Source of the DNA: an uncultured Myxococcales bacterium
Lineage (GTDB): Bacteria > Myxococcota_A > UBA9042
Assembly (NCBI GenBank): GCA_903896545.1
Contig: CAITYF010000030.1
Span: 25,480 to 89,479, forward strand
Direction of reading: 5' to 3'
Length of the DNA: 64,000 nt
Shown here: piece after piece, positions 18,827-27,343 of the stretch
Position numbering within the stretch: the first letter of the stretch is position 1
How the letters are laid out: each line of letters opens with the position of its first letter
Notes under the pieces: generated by a model
The model's input: the letters and a program-made list of their open reading frames with translations, nothing else
Told to the model about the DNA's origin: nothing
Database searches by the model: none
Translations under genes and position numbers: made by a program

Positions 18827-18879
18827 GGGACGCCTCCTTCCGGGCGCAGTATCGGCACGCGCGGCCGCGCACGCAAGCG

Positions 18880-18908
18880 TTGAACCCACCGCGTTTTACG
18901 GGTAAGGT
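18880..18908 (+). promoter_or_regulatory. possible promoter giving a leaderless transcript of 18916
   Basis: TTGAAC (18880-18885) and TAAGGT (18903-18908) are 17 bp apart. The expected start site at ~18915 coincides with the GTG start codon at 18916. Confidence 0.35.
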
Positions 18909-18915
18909 CGCTGGC

Positions 18916-19440
18916 GTGAAGGCTCTCCTTGCACCGCTGCTGCTCGCTCTTGTCACGGTTTCGGCGTGTGATGACGGCCATGGCGCGACCGATGACGACG
19001 TCCTCGACGCAACCGCCGACGCAGCCGAAGACGTTGCGGCGCCCGTGGACACGATCGTACCAGACGTGTGGCCCGAAGGATTTTGGGCGCCGTCGTCGAT
19101 TGAGCAGCTCTATGGCTACTGGGTCAACGACGACGGCACGACCGTGCGGGTTTTTCGTTTCGCGCAGTTCGACATGTTTGACCAGGACATGGCGCAGATT
19201 TCACCCGTTTACGAGCTGTACAAGTACGACGCCGGCACGAAGCCGGTACTGCTGGAGCGCGGACGTGCGACGCTGAGTCTCGGCCCCGTGCTGCATCGCG
19301 AAGTGGTCTGGTCGGAGACCGTGACCGACAAAGGCGCCAAGCGCGAGGACGCGTTCCAGCCGGCGCCAGTGGACACCTTTGCGCTGGCGACGGGTTCGGG
19401 TACGCCGCGTGTGTACGTGAGGGCAGGAAAGTTGCCGTAG
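18916..19440 (+). CDS. small lipoprotein of unknown function
   Basis: 174 residues from a GTG; the lipobox is VTVSAC (Cys18). A short Asp/Ala linker (residues ~20-50) is followed by a compact domain opening with WPEGFWAPSSIEQLYGYWVNDDGTTVRVFRF and continuing with alternating strands, reminiscent of a lipocalin or small beta-barrel fold, though no family is recognised. The GTG is the only start that puts the signal sequence at the N-terminus. There is no good ribosome site, and the -10-like TAAGGT lies directly upstream. Confidence 0.72.
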   Translation: MKALLAPLLLALVTVSACDDGHGATDDDVLDATADAAEDVAAPVDTIVPDVWPEGFWAPSSIEQLYGYWVNDDGTTVRVFRFAQFDMFDQDMAQISPVYELYKYDAGTKPVLLERGRATLSLGPVLHREVVWSETVTDKGAKREDAFQPAPVDTFALATGSGTPRVYVRAGKLP

Positions 19441-19471
19441 CGCCCGCGGGCGCAGACCGAGGAGCAAAGCG

Positions 19472-19795
19472 ATGCGGGTCTTGTGGTCAATGGGCGTAGC
19501 GACTCTGTTTCTGAGCGCGTGCACAAGCAGTTCGGGCAGCAGCGGCGGCGGCGGGGATGCGACCGGCGGCGGTAGCGTCCTGGGCGTCGACATGTCGCCG
19601 GGCAAAGCCTGCACGGAGAAGACGGGCACCCACTGCTACGACGGCAAAGTTGTGGCGTGTACGTTGGGCGCGTGGTCGATGGTGGAGAATTGCGCGCCGT
19701 CGGCTTGCGCCGAGAAGTTCCTCGGATCAGGCGCGTGTGCAACAGGCAGCAGCGATGCCAGCAGTGGTGACGCGGGCGCGAGCGACGCGAAGTAG
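19472..19795 (+). CDS. small Cys-containing lipoprotein
   Basis: 107 residues. Signal sequence MRVLWSMGVATLFLSAC ends in a lipobox (Cys17), followed by a Ser/Gly-rich spacer and a four- to five-cysteine core (KACTEKTGTHCYDGKVVACTL, ENCAPSACAEKF) and an Asp/Ser/Ala tail. GAGGAG lies about 7 bases before the ATG. It follows the 18916 lipoprotein gene by 31 bp and may be co-transcribed. Function unknown. Confidence 0.72.
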   Translation: MRVLWSMGVATLFLSACTSSSGSSGGGGDATGGGSVLGVDMSPGKACTEKTGTHCYDGKVVACTLGAWSMVENCAPSACAEKFLGSGACATGSSDASSGDAGASDAK

Positions 19796-19839
19796 GGCAG
19801 TAACGGCCGCTTCAGTGCGATACGCCGCCCCGTCGCGCG

Positions 19840-19848
19840 TGCTACGCT
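19840..19848 (+). promoter_or_regulatory. extended -10-like motif for 19855
   Basis: TGCTACGCT ends 6 bases before the ATG at 19855, so transcription would begin at or next to the start codon. The gene has no Shine-Dalgarno, consistent with a leaderless mRNA. Confidence 0.35.
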
Positions 19849-19854
19849 CCGCCG

Positions 19855-20655
19855 ATGACAAACTCGCCCCAGTCGCAGCCGCTCACTTCCGTCCCGCTGG
19901 ATCAGATGACAATCGACGACGAGGCGTCCTTTCGTCACGTCGCGCACTACGCGGATCTGAAGAAGATTCTCCGCCTGCAGGCTTACGAGTTTCGCGTTCT
20001 TCCGCGCGCGCTGGCACGTTGGGATCACGCGGTCTTCCTGGGTCTGACGTACTGGCAGGAAACCGCGGGCGACGTCGTGCTCGATCGCCACGTGCCCGCC
20101 GACGTCCTGACCCACATCGCGTGGCATCGTTTGGCGGCGCAGGCGCTCGCGATTCCGGACCAACAAGTCTCGGCCGACGCGCTGTTCTTCGGTGAAGCGA
20201 TTGCCAGCGCTTTTGACCTCTACTTGGTCGGACGACTGCTACATCACTGCCCGGATTCCGACTTCATCGCGACGCAAGTACCCGCCATGGCCGAATCCGC
20301 CGACGCCGCAGGGCGTACTCCCGACGAATTTGCTGCTCTTCTGGATACCATCGTGGCCGATCCGGAACAGGCGTTTGAAGACCTGCGCGAGCTGCTTTTT
20401 GACGCCGCAACGGGGCTCTTGGCTTGTGCTGATGTAGACGCCGCGCTGAGTGTGCTGGCGGCGCTGGACACGCATCGTTTTGGCCCGCTGCTGCACCGTT
20501 TTGAGCTGTCGAATTGGCTGCTCTACGCCCGCGCCTTTGCGCCGAGCGGGCTGGCCCCGGATCCGATTGTGCGCGCTCTCGATCAAAAAATGCGCGGGGA
20601 GCGTGTGGCGCTCGATTGGTTGACGACCGCGTGGGTTGAGCCGGCGTTGGCGTGA
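19855..20655 (+). CDS. hypothetical cytoplasmic protein
   Basis: 266 residues, without signal peptide or membrane segment, mostly predicted helical and acidic (for example TPDEFAALLDTIVADPEQAFEDL). No catalytic motif or known domain was recognised. The ATG at 19855 opens the frame just after a TGCTACGCT motif and lacks a ribosome site. It converges on the ATP-grasp gene 12 bp downstream, with a small CGCGG/CCGCG stem between the two stops. Confidence 0.7.
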   Translation: MTNSPQSQPLTSVPLDQMTIDDEASFRHVAHYADLKKILRLQAYEFRVLPRALARWDHAVFLGLTYWQETAGDVVLDRHVPADVLTHIAWHRLAAQALAIPDQQVSADALFFGEAIASAFDLYLVGRLLHHCPDSDFIATQVPAMAESADAAGRTPDEFAALLDTIVADPEQAFEDLRELLFDAATGLLACADVDAALSVLAALDTHRFGPLLHRFELSNWLLYARAFAPSGLAPDPIVRALDQKMRGERVALDWLTTAWVEPALA

Positions 20656-20667
20656 TTCACGCGGAAA

Positions 20668-21885
20668 TCACCGCGCGTAGAGCTTCAATTCCCGCCCAAT
20701 GCGATCGGCCATTTCCACAGTCTTGGCGAACTCCGGATGGCGCACGACCATGAACCCATCGGACAACAGCGTCTGCAGCCAATTGCGTCGTTGTGCGCCG
20801 ACCGGCAAGAGGTTCTCCCAGACCAGGTGCGGACCAAAATCGCGGCGCAGCGCCTGAAGCCCGGCGATCGCGACGATGCGGCCTTGACCTTGCGCGCGCT
20901 TGAAGACGGTTGCGACGTTGTAGCTGCGTTGCCAGGCTTGGGTCAGCTTGCCGTGACAGACGATTTCCGCCCAGCCGACGAAGCTGTCGAAGTCGCACGC
21001 GTAGTTCATCTGATCCACCTGACGCGCGCCTGGAGGGCGACCGCCAATCTCGCCAAAAACCACTTCGCCGTCCGCTTTGCGGTACCACTCCATGTGCGTA
21101 AAGCCGTCCTGAAAGCCCAGCGCCTCAATGACCCGCTGACCCATTTCCGCGCCGCCGCGTAAGTGCGGTTGTTCGACATCCCGCAGGGCAATCACCTGGG
21201 GGGAAATCCACTCGTTGGTGCGCGCAATCAGCGGCCGCGGCCGGTACCACGCGATGTTGTGGTATTGAATCACGCCGCGGGCCGTCAGTGTGTCGAACGT
21301 GAACTCCTCGCCGTCGACAAACTCCTCCACGCTGACTTGCGGCACGTGGCGCGTCCCTTCAATCGCCGCTTCCAATTCTTTTTGGTCATTGCAGCGAAAC
21401 GTGTGCGCTGAGCCCGCACCATCAATTGGCTTCACGATCAGCGGAAAACCGATCCGCTCCGCAGCCTCGCGCATCTCACCTACGGTCGTGGCGCGCGCGT
21501 GGCGCGGCGTACGAATCCCCGCGGCGTCCAGTGCCTGCTTCATCTTCTCTTTGTCGCGAAAAATCTCGGCCTGCGCGACTGTCATTCCCGGCACACCCAG
21601 CGCCTCGCGCAGCCGCGCTGCCAGCACCACCTGGTATTCCGTCAGCGCTTCGACCCGATCGAGTTGGCGGCCGCCCAGCCAACGACGCACGCGCACCACG
21701 GTGTCGAACTCGTCGAGCAAATTGGGAACCTGCAAGTACGCGTGCAGATGTTTGCGCGCCGTTTCCGGCAGCAGCCCCACCGGTTCCACACCGACGCCCC
21801 AGACGCGCGCGCCCACAGTCGCCAGACCGCGCACGAACTCAGGAATTTCGGAAGGAAAACCGGGCGACAAAAACAGGACGTCCAT
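20668..21885 (-). CDS. ATP-grasp ligase (paralogue of the 41170 gene)
   Basis: 405 residues from the ATG at 21885, which has GGAG 6 bases upstream. An N-terminal Rossmann-like part (MDVLFLSPGFPSEIPEFVRGLA) is followed by the ATP-grasp fold: FRDKEKMKQALDAAGIRTPRH, IVKPIDGAGSAHTFRC (ATP-binding lysine and Gly-rich loop), VEEFVDGEEFTFDTL and HMEWYRKADGEVVFGEIGGRPPGA (metal-binding acidic residues). The family joins a carboxylate, activated as an acyl phosphate, to an amine or thiol; the substrate is unknown. It is the last gene of the minus-strand mtnB-mtnD-aminotransferase-lipoprotein run, and shares length and motifs with the ligase at 41170-42387. Confidence 0.88.
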   Translation of the reverse strand: MDVLFLSPGFPSEIPEFVRGLATVGARVWGVGVEPVGLLPETARKHLHAYLQVPNLLDEFDTVVRVRRWLGGRQLDRVEALTEYQVVLAARLREALGVPGMTVAQAEIFRDKEKMKQALDAAGIRTPRHARATTVGEMREAAERIGFPLIVKPIDGAGSAHTFRCNDQKELEAAIEGTRHVPQVSVEEFVDGEEFTFDTLTARGVIQYHNIAWYRPRPLIARTNEWISPQVIALRDVEQPHLRGGAEMGQRVIEALGFQDGFTHMEWYRKADGEVVFGEIGGRPPGARQVDQMNYACDFDSFVGWAEIVCHGKLTQAWQRSYNVATVFKRAQGQGRIVAIAGLQALRRDFGPHLVWENLLPVGAQRRNWLQTLLSDGFMVVRHPEFAKTVEMADRIGRELKLYAR

Positions 21886-21915
21886 GTCCAACTCCACTGG
21901 CGACAGTTCAGACAG

Positions 21916-22842
21916 CTAGGGCTTCGGCGTGGCCTCGCAGCGCACTTCCAGCGACAAGTCTACCTCGCCTACGACGCCTGTCACGGCGTCGTGCAGGTCG
22001 ACGAGCGCGGCAGTCACCGCGGGCTCATCCAACTTGCACAGGCCGCGAAAACGCAATTGCACGCGATGTTCCTGCTTGAGCCAGCGATCCACGACGGAGG
22101 TTGCCAAGGTCGCTTCAGCCAATTTGCGGACCGCTTCGGCGACCGCCAAGCGCGCCAGCGGCACCCGACGCTCCGTCACCTGGATGGGCGTCAGCGCCCG
22201 CGCGACCAGACACAGATCCGACTCGTCTTCCGCGCTCGCCTGTGCGTCGCCGTCGGTGTCCTGACGCAGCAGCGCGGCGATGACCCCGCCGGGAACGTTC
22301 GCGGCGGCCTGAAACGACACGTGCGTGACGGTTACCTGCGCGACGGGACCAGCCCGCGTCGGTTCCAACAGCGTCTCGGCGTTTCCAACGGTCCGCACCA
22401 GCCAGTTCTGCCCCTGGGGGACGTGGATCAGCCGCAGGTTTGCCGGCGGCTGCGGTTGGCTCGGCTCGTCCGGCGGCGTCGCATCCGGCGGCAGCCCGGT
22501 CTCGCTGTCCACCCCATCCGCGAGCGTCACGCTCACGCCGGTCGGCAGCATCACGGCGACGCGCTGCCACCGTCCATCCGCGACCTCTTCGGTGAATTCA
22601 AGACGCGCGGTCTCGCCGTTCCACCACAGGCTATGGCGCGCCGCACCGGGCAGGGGGTAGCAGTACGCGCCGGTCAACAGCGCCTCAGCGACGGCGTCTT
22701 CCGGTAGCCGTTCGCCGTCCGCGACGTGCGTATGCGGTGTCACGACGGGGCGTGGCGGCTCGTCCGCAGGCAGCACGCGCGGTTCTTCGCGGCGGCAAGC
22801 CAGCGCCGCGAGCACGAGGCCAAAGGTGAGCGAGCGCTTCAT
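21916..22842 (-). CDS. lipoprotein of unknown function
   Basis: 308 residues. Signal MKRSLTFGLVLAALAC with lipobox Cys16. A Pro-rich linker (RVLPADEPPRPVVTPH) is followed by a domain with the segment SLWWNGETARLEFTEEVADG and a C-terminal part with cysteines in SDLCLVAR, RGLCKLDE and EVRCEATP. No family recognised. The start codon lies 3 bases after the aminotransferase stop, so it is probably translated by coupling within the methionine-salvage operon, although a lipoprotein has no obvious place in that pathway. Confidence 0.75.
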   Translation of the reverse strand: MKRSLTFGLVLAALACRREEPRVLPADEPPRPVVTPHTHVADGERLPEDAVAEALLTGAYCYPLPGAARHSLWWNGETARLEFTEEVADGRWQRVAVMLPTGVSVTLADGVDSETGLPPDATPPDEPSQPQPPANLRLIHVPQGQNWLVRTVGNAETLLEPTRAGPVAQVTVTHVSFQAAANVPGGVIAALLRQDTDGDAQASAEDESDLCLVARALTPIQVTERRVPLARLAVAEAVRKLAEATLATSVVDRWLKQEHRVQLRFRGLCKLDEPAVTAALVDLHDAVTGVVGEVDLSLEVRCEATPKP

Positions 22843-22845
22843 CGG

Positions 22846-24114
22846 CTAGCTGTGTTCAGCGATCATGGCGGCAAGACGGTCCAGACCTTCACGCACCACC
22901 TGCGCTTCTGGGCCAAAGGACAGCCGCACGTACGACTTCAAGCGCGACGGAATGTGGCTGCGGCGCTTACCCGGATTCACGTCAAAGAATTCGCCCGGAA
23001 CGACGATCACCTGCTTTTCCAGCGCGGCGCGGAAGAACGCGTGGCCGTCCTGCAGCGCAGGCGGCAGGTTTTCCAGACCCACGAAGCAGTAGAACGCGCC
23101 CAGAGGCACGTGATCCAAGCCCAAGCCAAGCTCGCGGATCCGTTCGAGCATCATCCAGCGCTTCTCGGCGAACGCCTTTTGGATCGCGAGCGCCTCTTTG
23201 TCGGCGTTCTCGCGCTCCAGCAGCGGCAGCGCCGCGCGTTGCATCGGATGCGGCGGCCCGCCGTCCAGGAAGCTGCCCGCTGAGGTCAGACGCTCGATCA
23301 CGTCCTTGGGGCCGACGGTCCACGCCAGACGAAAGCCGGGATAGCGCCAGTTCTTCGTCAAGCCGTCGACAAGAATCACGGGATCCTCGTTCACGTCCTC
23401 CACGAACCGCGCCGCGCTGGTCGACGCGCCTTCACTCGCCGCCGCTGCGTCGTAGAGGTAGTGGCTATAGAACTCGTCCAGAATCAGCGCGCAACCGAGC
23501 TTGCGGGACGTCTCCACCCACGCGCGCATGTCGCGACCGCGCACGACCTGACCGGTCGGATTGCACGGGTTGGACAGGAGCACGGCGCCCAGGCCTTTGC
23601 CGACGATCTCGGCGCGGAGTCGGGCGGGCGTCAGCGCAAAACCCTCCGCGGGATCGAGCACGATCGGAATCGGCACAAACGCGCGAAAGATGCCCAGCAG
23701 TTCTTCGTACGCCGTGTAGTCCGGCAGCAAGTGGCCCAAGTGGCCATTGCCCAGGGTCGCCAGAACGCGGGTCAACGCCGTTCGACCGCCCGCCGAAATC
23801 GCCACGTTCTCAGCCGTGTACTGGCTGGGCATGCCTTTGCGATACCGTGCATTGTAGAGCGCTGCCACCGCTTCACGCAGCTCCAGCAGGCCGCCAACCG
23901 GACCGTACTCGTGGCTCGCCGGATCGACGTCGATGTGGTGCACCCGCGCCGTGCAGCCCGGCAGTTCGCCCGTTTCCGGCGCACCTTGACCCAGATTGGC
24001 CCAGCCTGGCTTGCCATACGCAAAGCCACGTTCAGCGGCCTCGGCCATGACGTAGATGACGCCGGTGCGGGGAACTGGCCGAAAGATATCGTGATGTTCG
24101 TGCTGATCGTTCAT
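22846..24114 (-). CDS. class I/II aminotransferase, likely methionine-salvage transaminase (MtnE-like)
   Basis: 422 residues, fold-type I PLP enzyme. Visible features are GYGPVGG-like EYGPVGGLLELREAVAAL, SAGGRTALTRVL, LSNPCNPTGQVV (binding the PLP ring), LILDEFYSHYLYD and the Schiff-base lysine in VDGLTKNWRYPGFRLAW. Its position 6 bp downstream of mtnD suggests it makes methionine from 4-methylthio-2-oxobutyrate, the final step of 5'-methylthioadenosine recycling. That assignment rests on context; by sequence alone it is a general amino-acid aminotransferase. Confidence 0.85.
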   Translation of the reverse strand: MNDQHEHHDIFRPVPRTGVIYVMAEAAERGFAYGKPGWANLGQGAPETGELPGCTARVHHIDVDPASHEYGPVGGLLELREAVAALYNARYRKGMPSQYTAENVAISAGGRTALTRVLATLGNGHLGHLLPDYTAYEELLGIFRAFVPIPIVLDPAEGFALTPARLRAEIVGKGLGAVLLSNPCNPTGQVVRGRDMRAWVETSRKLGCALILDEFYSHYLYDAAAASEGASTSAARFVEDVNEDPVILVDGLTKNWRYPGFRLAWTVGPKDVIERLTSAGSFLDGGPPHPMQRAALPLLERENADKEALAIQKAFAEKRWMMLERIRELGLGLDHVPLGAFYCFVGLENLPPALQDGHAFFRAALEKQVIVVPGEFFDVNPGKRRSHIPSRLKSYVRLSFGPEAQVVREGLDRLAAMIAEHS

Positions 24115-24120
24115 AGCCCT

Positions 24121-24570
24121 TCAGGCTGCATTGCGGTTGATTGCCGCCCAGCCGTCCTGATTCTGGAACAACCGCTTGCAGGTAATCAACCGCGCATCGG
24201 TCAGCGCGAACCTGTGGTACTTGTGCGGAGGCACAATGATCAGGTCGCCCGGCACCACGTGGACGCGCATCCAGCGATCGTCCTTGTCGCGCAAGTCAAA
24301 GATTCCCTCACCTTCCAGAACAAAGCGGATTTCTTCGTCCGTGTGCAGGTGCTCGGAAAAAAACTTGTCCAGAAGCGGTTCCAGATTGGGCGTTGTCGCG
24401 CTCAGGTGCACTTGGTCCTGCGAAATGTAGCCCCGTTCCGCGCAAAGCGCCGCCAGCGGCTCCGCGTACACTGCGCGGTCCGTCGACATGTGCACGTAGA
24501 AAATGCCTTCCTCATTCAACTTGGCGCCGCCAATCGCGGTCTGCGGCTCGTCCAAAAAGTACGCGTGCAT
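24121..24570 (-). CDS. mtnD: acireductone dioxygenase
   Basis: 149 residues, a cupin of the ARD family. Metal ligands are visible as His74-x-His76-x3-Glu80 (FFSEHLHTDEEIRFV) and His119 (PPHKYHRF), matching the His, His, Glu, His set of characterised enzymes. It oxidises the acireductone intermediate with O2 to 4-methylthio-2-oxobutyrate and formate (iron form). Slightly shorter than Klebsiella ARD (179). It lies between mtnB and the aminotransferase with gaps of 15 and 6 bp, so one transcript is likely. A GGAG lies 10 bases before the ATG. Confidence 0.93.
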   Translation of the reverse strand: MHAYFLDEPQTAIGGAKLNEEGIFYVHMSTDRAVYAEPLAALCAERGYISQDQVHLSATTPNLEPLLDKFFSEHLHTDEEIRFVLEGEGIFDLRDKDDRWMRVHVVPGDLIIVPPHKYHRFALTDARLITCKRLFQNQDGWAAINRNAA

Positions 24571-24585
24571 CGTTTCTTGTCTCCG

Positions 24586-25272
24586 TTATGCCGCGCAGGC
24601 TGTGTCTTGATCGGCTGCATCCGGCGCGCTGCGGTCGTACTTCAGGTGGTCAATGCCCGCAGCGTGCATGCGCACGACGGCGCGGCAGAGGTAGTCGAGG
24701 CATTCCGCCTGCGCCTTGGCGTGTCCCGCGTCGCGTCCCCAGACGTAGATGCCGTGGTTGCGCACGATCACGGCGTTGGACTTAGGGTAATCGATGATGG
24801 CCTGCTCAACGCGGTCTTTCAGTTCGTGTTCAAGCGCCGTGTTTTCAATGACAGGGATTTCGTGGACGTCAAAATAGCCAACGCCTTCGAGACCTTTCAT
24901 CATTTCCAAGCGCGTCAGGCGCAGCGGCTCGCCCGGCGGCACCAGCATCGACGCCAGCACGACGTCCAGGCTGTGTGAGTGCAGCACCGCACCCGCGTCG
25001 CGGTGATCGTAAGCCGCCTGAAACAGCGGCGCGCACGCCGTCAAACGCTGACCCGGCGCCGCTTTCTTGATGCGACCGTGGCGATCCAGCTCAAAAATGT
25101 CCGCAGGCTGCAGTCTCTCTTTCTCCACGCCCGACGGTGCCATGTAGATCGTGTCGCCGATGCGCAAGCTGATGCCGCCGCCGGTACCGGACGCCCAGCC
25201 GAGTTGCCAGAACAAGCGACACAATTCGCAAATGCGTTCGCGGGCTTGGGCGTTGTTGAGCAGATCGACCAT
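24586..25272 (-). CDS. mtnB: methylthioribulose-1-phosphate dehydratase (class II aldolase fold)
   Basis: 228 residues. Class II aldolase/adducin fold with SGTGGGISLRIGD near the N-terminus, zinc ligands His98 and His100 (VLHSHSLD) and His173 (RNHGIYVWG), and the likely catalytic Glu123 in RLEMMKG. These fit MtnB, which dehydrates methylthioribulose-1-phosphate in methionine salvage. The mtnD neighbour supports MtnB over other aldolase-fold enzymes. AGAGGA lies 4 bases before the ATG. First gene of the operon, behind a strong terminator at 25310-25341. Confidence 0.92.
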   Translation of the reverse strand: MVDLLNNAQARERICELCRLFWQLGWASGTGGGISLRIGDTIYMAPSGVEKERLQPADIFELDRHGRIKKAAPGQRLTACAPLFQAAYDHRDAGAVLHSHSLDVVLASMLVPPGEPLRLTRLEMMKGLEGVGYFDVHEIPVIENTALEHELKDRVEQAIIDYPKSNAVIVRNHGIYVWGRDAGHAKAQAECLDYLCRAVVRMHAAGIDHLKYDRSAPDAADQDTACAA

Positions 25273-25309
25273 GCAGTCCTCTTGGCCAAATGGCAGGGAA
25301 CAAAACGCG

Positions 25310-25341
25310 GACCGATCGCACCATTGCGGGTGCGATCGGTC
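25310..25341 (-). terminator. strong intrinsic terminator between DUF3332 gene and mtnB
   Basis: A perfect 13-bp inverted repeat (GACCGATCGCACC and its complement) with a 6-base loop is followed on the minus strand by CGCGTTTTG. It lies 30 bp after the DUF3332 stop and 37 bp before the mtnB start, so it should end the upstream transcript. Confidence 0.8.
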
Positions 25342-25371
25342 AACAAAACGCGTTGTAAGTGCTTGAAAAAA

Positions 25372-25884
25372 TTACTGTGCAGCGACCGGTGTGATCTGCA
25401 GCTTCGCGGTCATCTGCTCAGTCTGCTTCACATCTTCCGGCGTCAGGCGAACGACCTGACCGCTGTTGGCCATCGTGAAGATCATGCCGCGGTCGCCCGT
25501 CATCGACGCCGTGCCGACCAACTGGCCTTCGCGGAAGATGTCAAAGCGGTTCTCGCCGGTCGGCACCAAGCGCATCGCGATGCCGTCGCGCTCGATCTGC
25601 AGGGAACCGTCGGGCATCTGCTGCATCTTCATGTCCGCAACCGGATTGGAACCCGTCCAGAATTCGATCACGTTCAGTACCAGGACGTCCGCCGTGCCGA
25701 GCACACCGTAGACGGGGATGATGTTGAAAGCCCAGAACACGACGGTCTTCACGAACTTGTTGCCGAAACTGTCATTCCACGTGTAGAGCTTGTTGGTGAG
25801 GGCAAATTTGCCAAAGCAGCCTGTGGTGAAGGATGCCAGTGCGAGCGCGGTGACAATCATCAGAATTCGGGTCTTCTTGCGCAC
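25372..25884 (-). CDS. DUF3332 lipoprotein
   Basis: 170 residues. The start is a GTG at 25884 with AGGAG 7 bases upstream. Signal sequence RILMIVTALALASFTTGC ends in a lipobox, directly followed by FGKFALTNKLYTWNDSFGNKF, the hallmark of DUF3332 proteins. A second membrane-like segment follows (VVFWAFNIIPVYGVLGTADVLVLNV), and the C-terminal half is strand-rich. The family is common in Gram-negative envelope genomes and has no established function. Monocistronic: a strong terminator follows, and the divergent aminotransferase gene begins 154 bp away. Confidence 0.87.
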   Translation of the reverse strand: MRKKTRILMIVTALALASFTTGCFGKFALTNKLYTWNDSFGNKFVKTVVFWAFNIIPVYGVLGTADVLVLNVIEFWTGSNPVADMKMQQMPDGSLQIERDGIAMRLVPTGENRFDIFREGQLVGTASMTGDRGMIFTMANSGQVVRLTPEDVKQTEQMTAKLQITPVAAQ

Positions 25885-25958
25885 GGGAAATCTCCTGCTG
25901 GGTGGGTGAAAAGGCGTGTCGGCGCGGCCGAACACGAGGAGTGTGCGAATTCCCGGTC

Positions 25959-25987
25959 TCGACGGCAAGTCCCAGCGCGAGTAGAAT
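25959..25987 (+). promoter_or_regulatory. possible promoter for the 26039 aminotransferase
   Basis: TCGACG (25959-25964) and TAGAAT (25982-25987) with a 17-bp spacer match 4/6 and 5/6 of the sigma70 consensus, giving a leader of about 45 bases that contains the GAGG ribosome site. Confidence 0.4.
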
Positions 25988-26038
25988 CTTGGCCCCGCCG
26001 TGTTGGAGCACGCGCGCAGAATGCAACGTGAGGAAATC

Positions 26039-27322
26039 ATGAGTGACTGGCTGGATTCCGGAGTTTCAGAAATGGCCAACAGCCTGCGCGGCTCGTCGAT
26101 CTTGGCGATTGCGGCGCAAGTCAACGCGCTGGTGGCGTCGGGCAAGGCGGTGTCCAACCTGACAATTGGCGATTTTGATCCCAAGCAGTACCCGCTGCCC
26201 AAGAAGCTGGTCGACGGCACGATCGATGCGCTGCACGCAGGCCACAGCAACTACCCGCCGGCCAATGGTATTTTGGAGCTGCGTCAGGCGGTCCAGGCGC
26301 TCTACAAGGAACGCTGCAATCTCGATATTGCGCTCGAGCGCATCCTGATCGCGGGTGGCGCGCGGCCGCTGCTCTACGGCGCCTACCGGGCGATCGTGAA
26401 TCCGGGTGAAAAAGTCCTGTATTCAGTGCCTTCGTGGAACAACAACCACTACGTGCACCTGACTGACGCGGTGCCGGTGGAGATTGAAGTGGGCCCGGAG
26501 GACAACTTCTTCCCGCGTCTGGAAGCGATCGCGCCGCATTTGTCGGACGCCGCGCTGATCGTGATCAACAGCCCACAGAATCCGTCGGGCACATGCATCG
26601 AGGAAAGCACGCTCAAGGAGTTGTGCGACGCGATTGTGAACGAGAACGATCGCCGCAAGACGGTCGGTCAGCGCCCGCTGATGATGATTTACGATCAGAT
26701 TTACTGGATGCTGACTTTCGGTGACACGCAGCATGTCGATCCGCTGCGCGTGCATCCGGGAATGGCGGATTACGTCGTGTACATCGACGGTATTTCCAAG
26801 GCTTTCGCCGCGACCGGTCTGCGCGTGGGTTGGTCGATTGGTCCGGTGCGCGTGATCAACGCGATGAACAAAGTGATTGGCCACGTGGGCGCCTGGGCGC
26901 CGAAGCCGGAGCAGGTCGCGACCGCCAAGTTGCTGCGTGATTCCGCAGCGGTGGACGATTACCTGGCGTTCATTCGTCCGGCCGCCGAGAAGCGCTTGTC
27001 GCTGCTGTACACCGGCATCACGGCGCTTGCCGCGCAGGGTCTGCCGGTGCGCGCGCTGCAGCCGCAAGGCGCGATCTATCTCTCCGCGGAATTTGCGTTT
27101 CGCGGTTGGAAGGATGGCGACAAGGTTCTTGTGACGTCGGACGACGTGCGCAAGTGGCTGCTGGACGAAGTGGGCTTCGCCGTGGTGCCGTTTGACGCGT
27201 TTGGCACGCACGACGCCGCGGACTGGTACCGCCTCTCGGTTGGTGCGGTGAGTATTCCGGATGTCGAAGCGCTGCTCGGTCGCCTGACCGCCGCGCTGCC
27301 GCGTCTGCAGCGTCCGGCTTGA
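26039..27322 (+). CDS. PLP-dependent aminotransferase (class I, aspartate-aminotransferase-like)
   Basis: 427 residues; the ATG at 26039 has GAGG 6 bases upstream. Motifs: NLTIGDFDPKQYPLP, YPPANGILELRQAVQALY, IAGGARPLLYGAYRAI, INSPQNPSGTC (PLP contact), MIYDQIYWML and the Schiff-base lysine in DGISKAFAATGLRVGW with the conserved Arg after it. It transfers an amino group between an amino acid and a 2-oxo acid in the cytoplasm; substrate not determined. dapB lies two genes downstream on the same strand, so a role in aspartate-family amino-acid synthesis is possible but not shown. Confidence 0.88.
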   Translation: MSDWLDSGVSEMANSLRGSSILAIAAQVNALVASGKAVSNLTIGDFDPKQYPLPKKLVDGTIDALHAGHSNYPPANGILELRQAVQALYKERCNLDIALERILIAGGARPLLYGAYRAIVNPGEKVLYSVPSWNNNHYVHLTDAVPVEIEVGPEDNFFPRLEAIAPHLSDAALIVINSPQNPSGTCIEESTLKELCDAIVNENDRRKTVGQRPLMMIYDQIYWMLTFGDTQHVDPLRVHPGMADYVVYIDGISKAFAATGLRVGWSIGPVRVINAMNKVIGHVGAWAPKPEQVATAKLLRDSAAVDDYLAFIRPAAEKRLSLLYTGITALAAQGLPVRALQPQGAIYLSAEFAFRGWKDGDKVLVTSDDVRKWLLDEVGFAVVPFDAFGTHDAADWYRLSVGAVSIPDVEALLGRLTAALPRLQRPA

Positions 27323-27343
27323 GTGAGCCAGCCAAAGGATGCC

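Noticed and set aside
25273..25371. SAM riboswitch before the methionine-salvage genes.
   Set aside because: The only structure there is a simple 13-bp terminator stem; no multi-helix aptamer features are visible.
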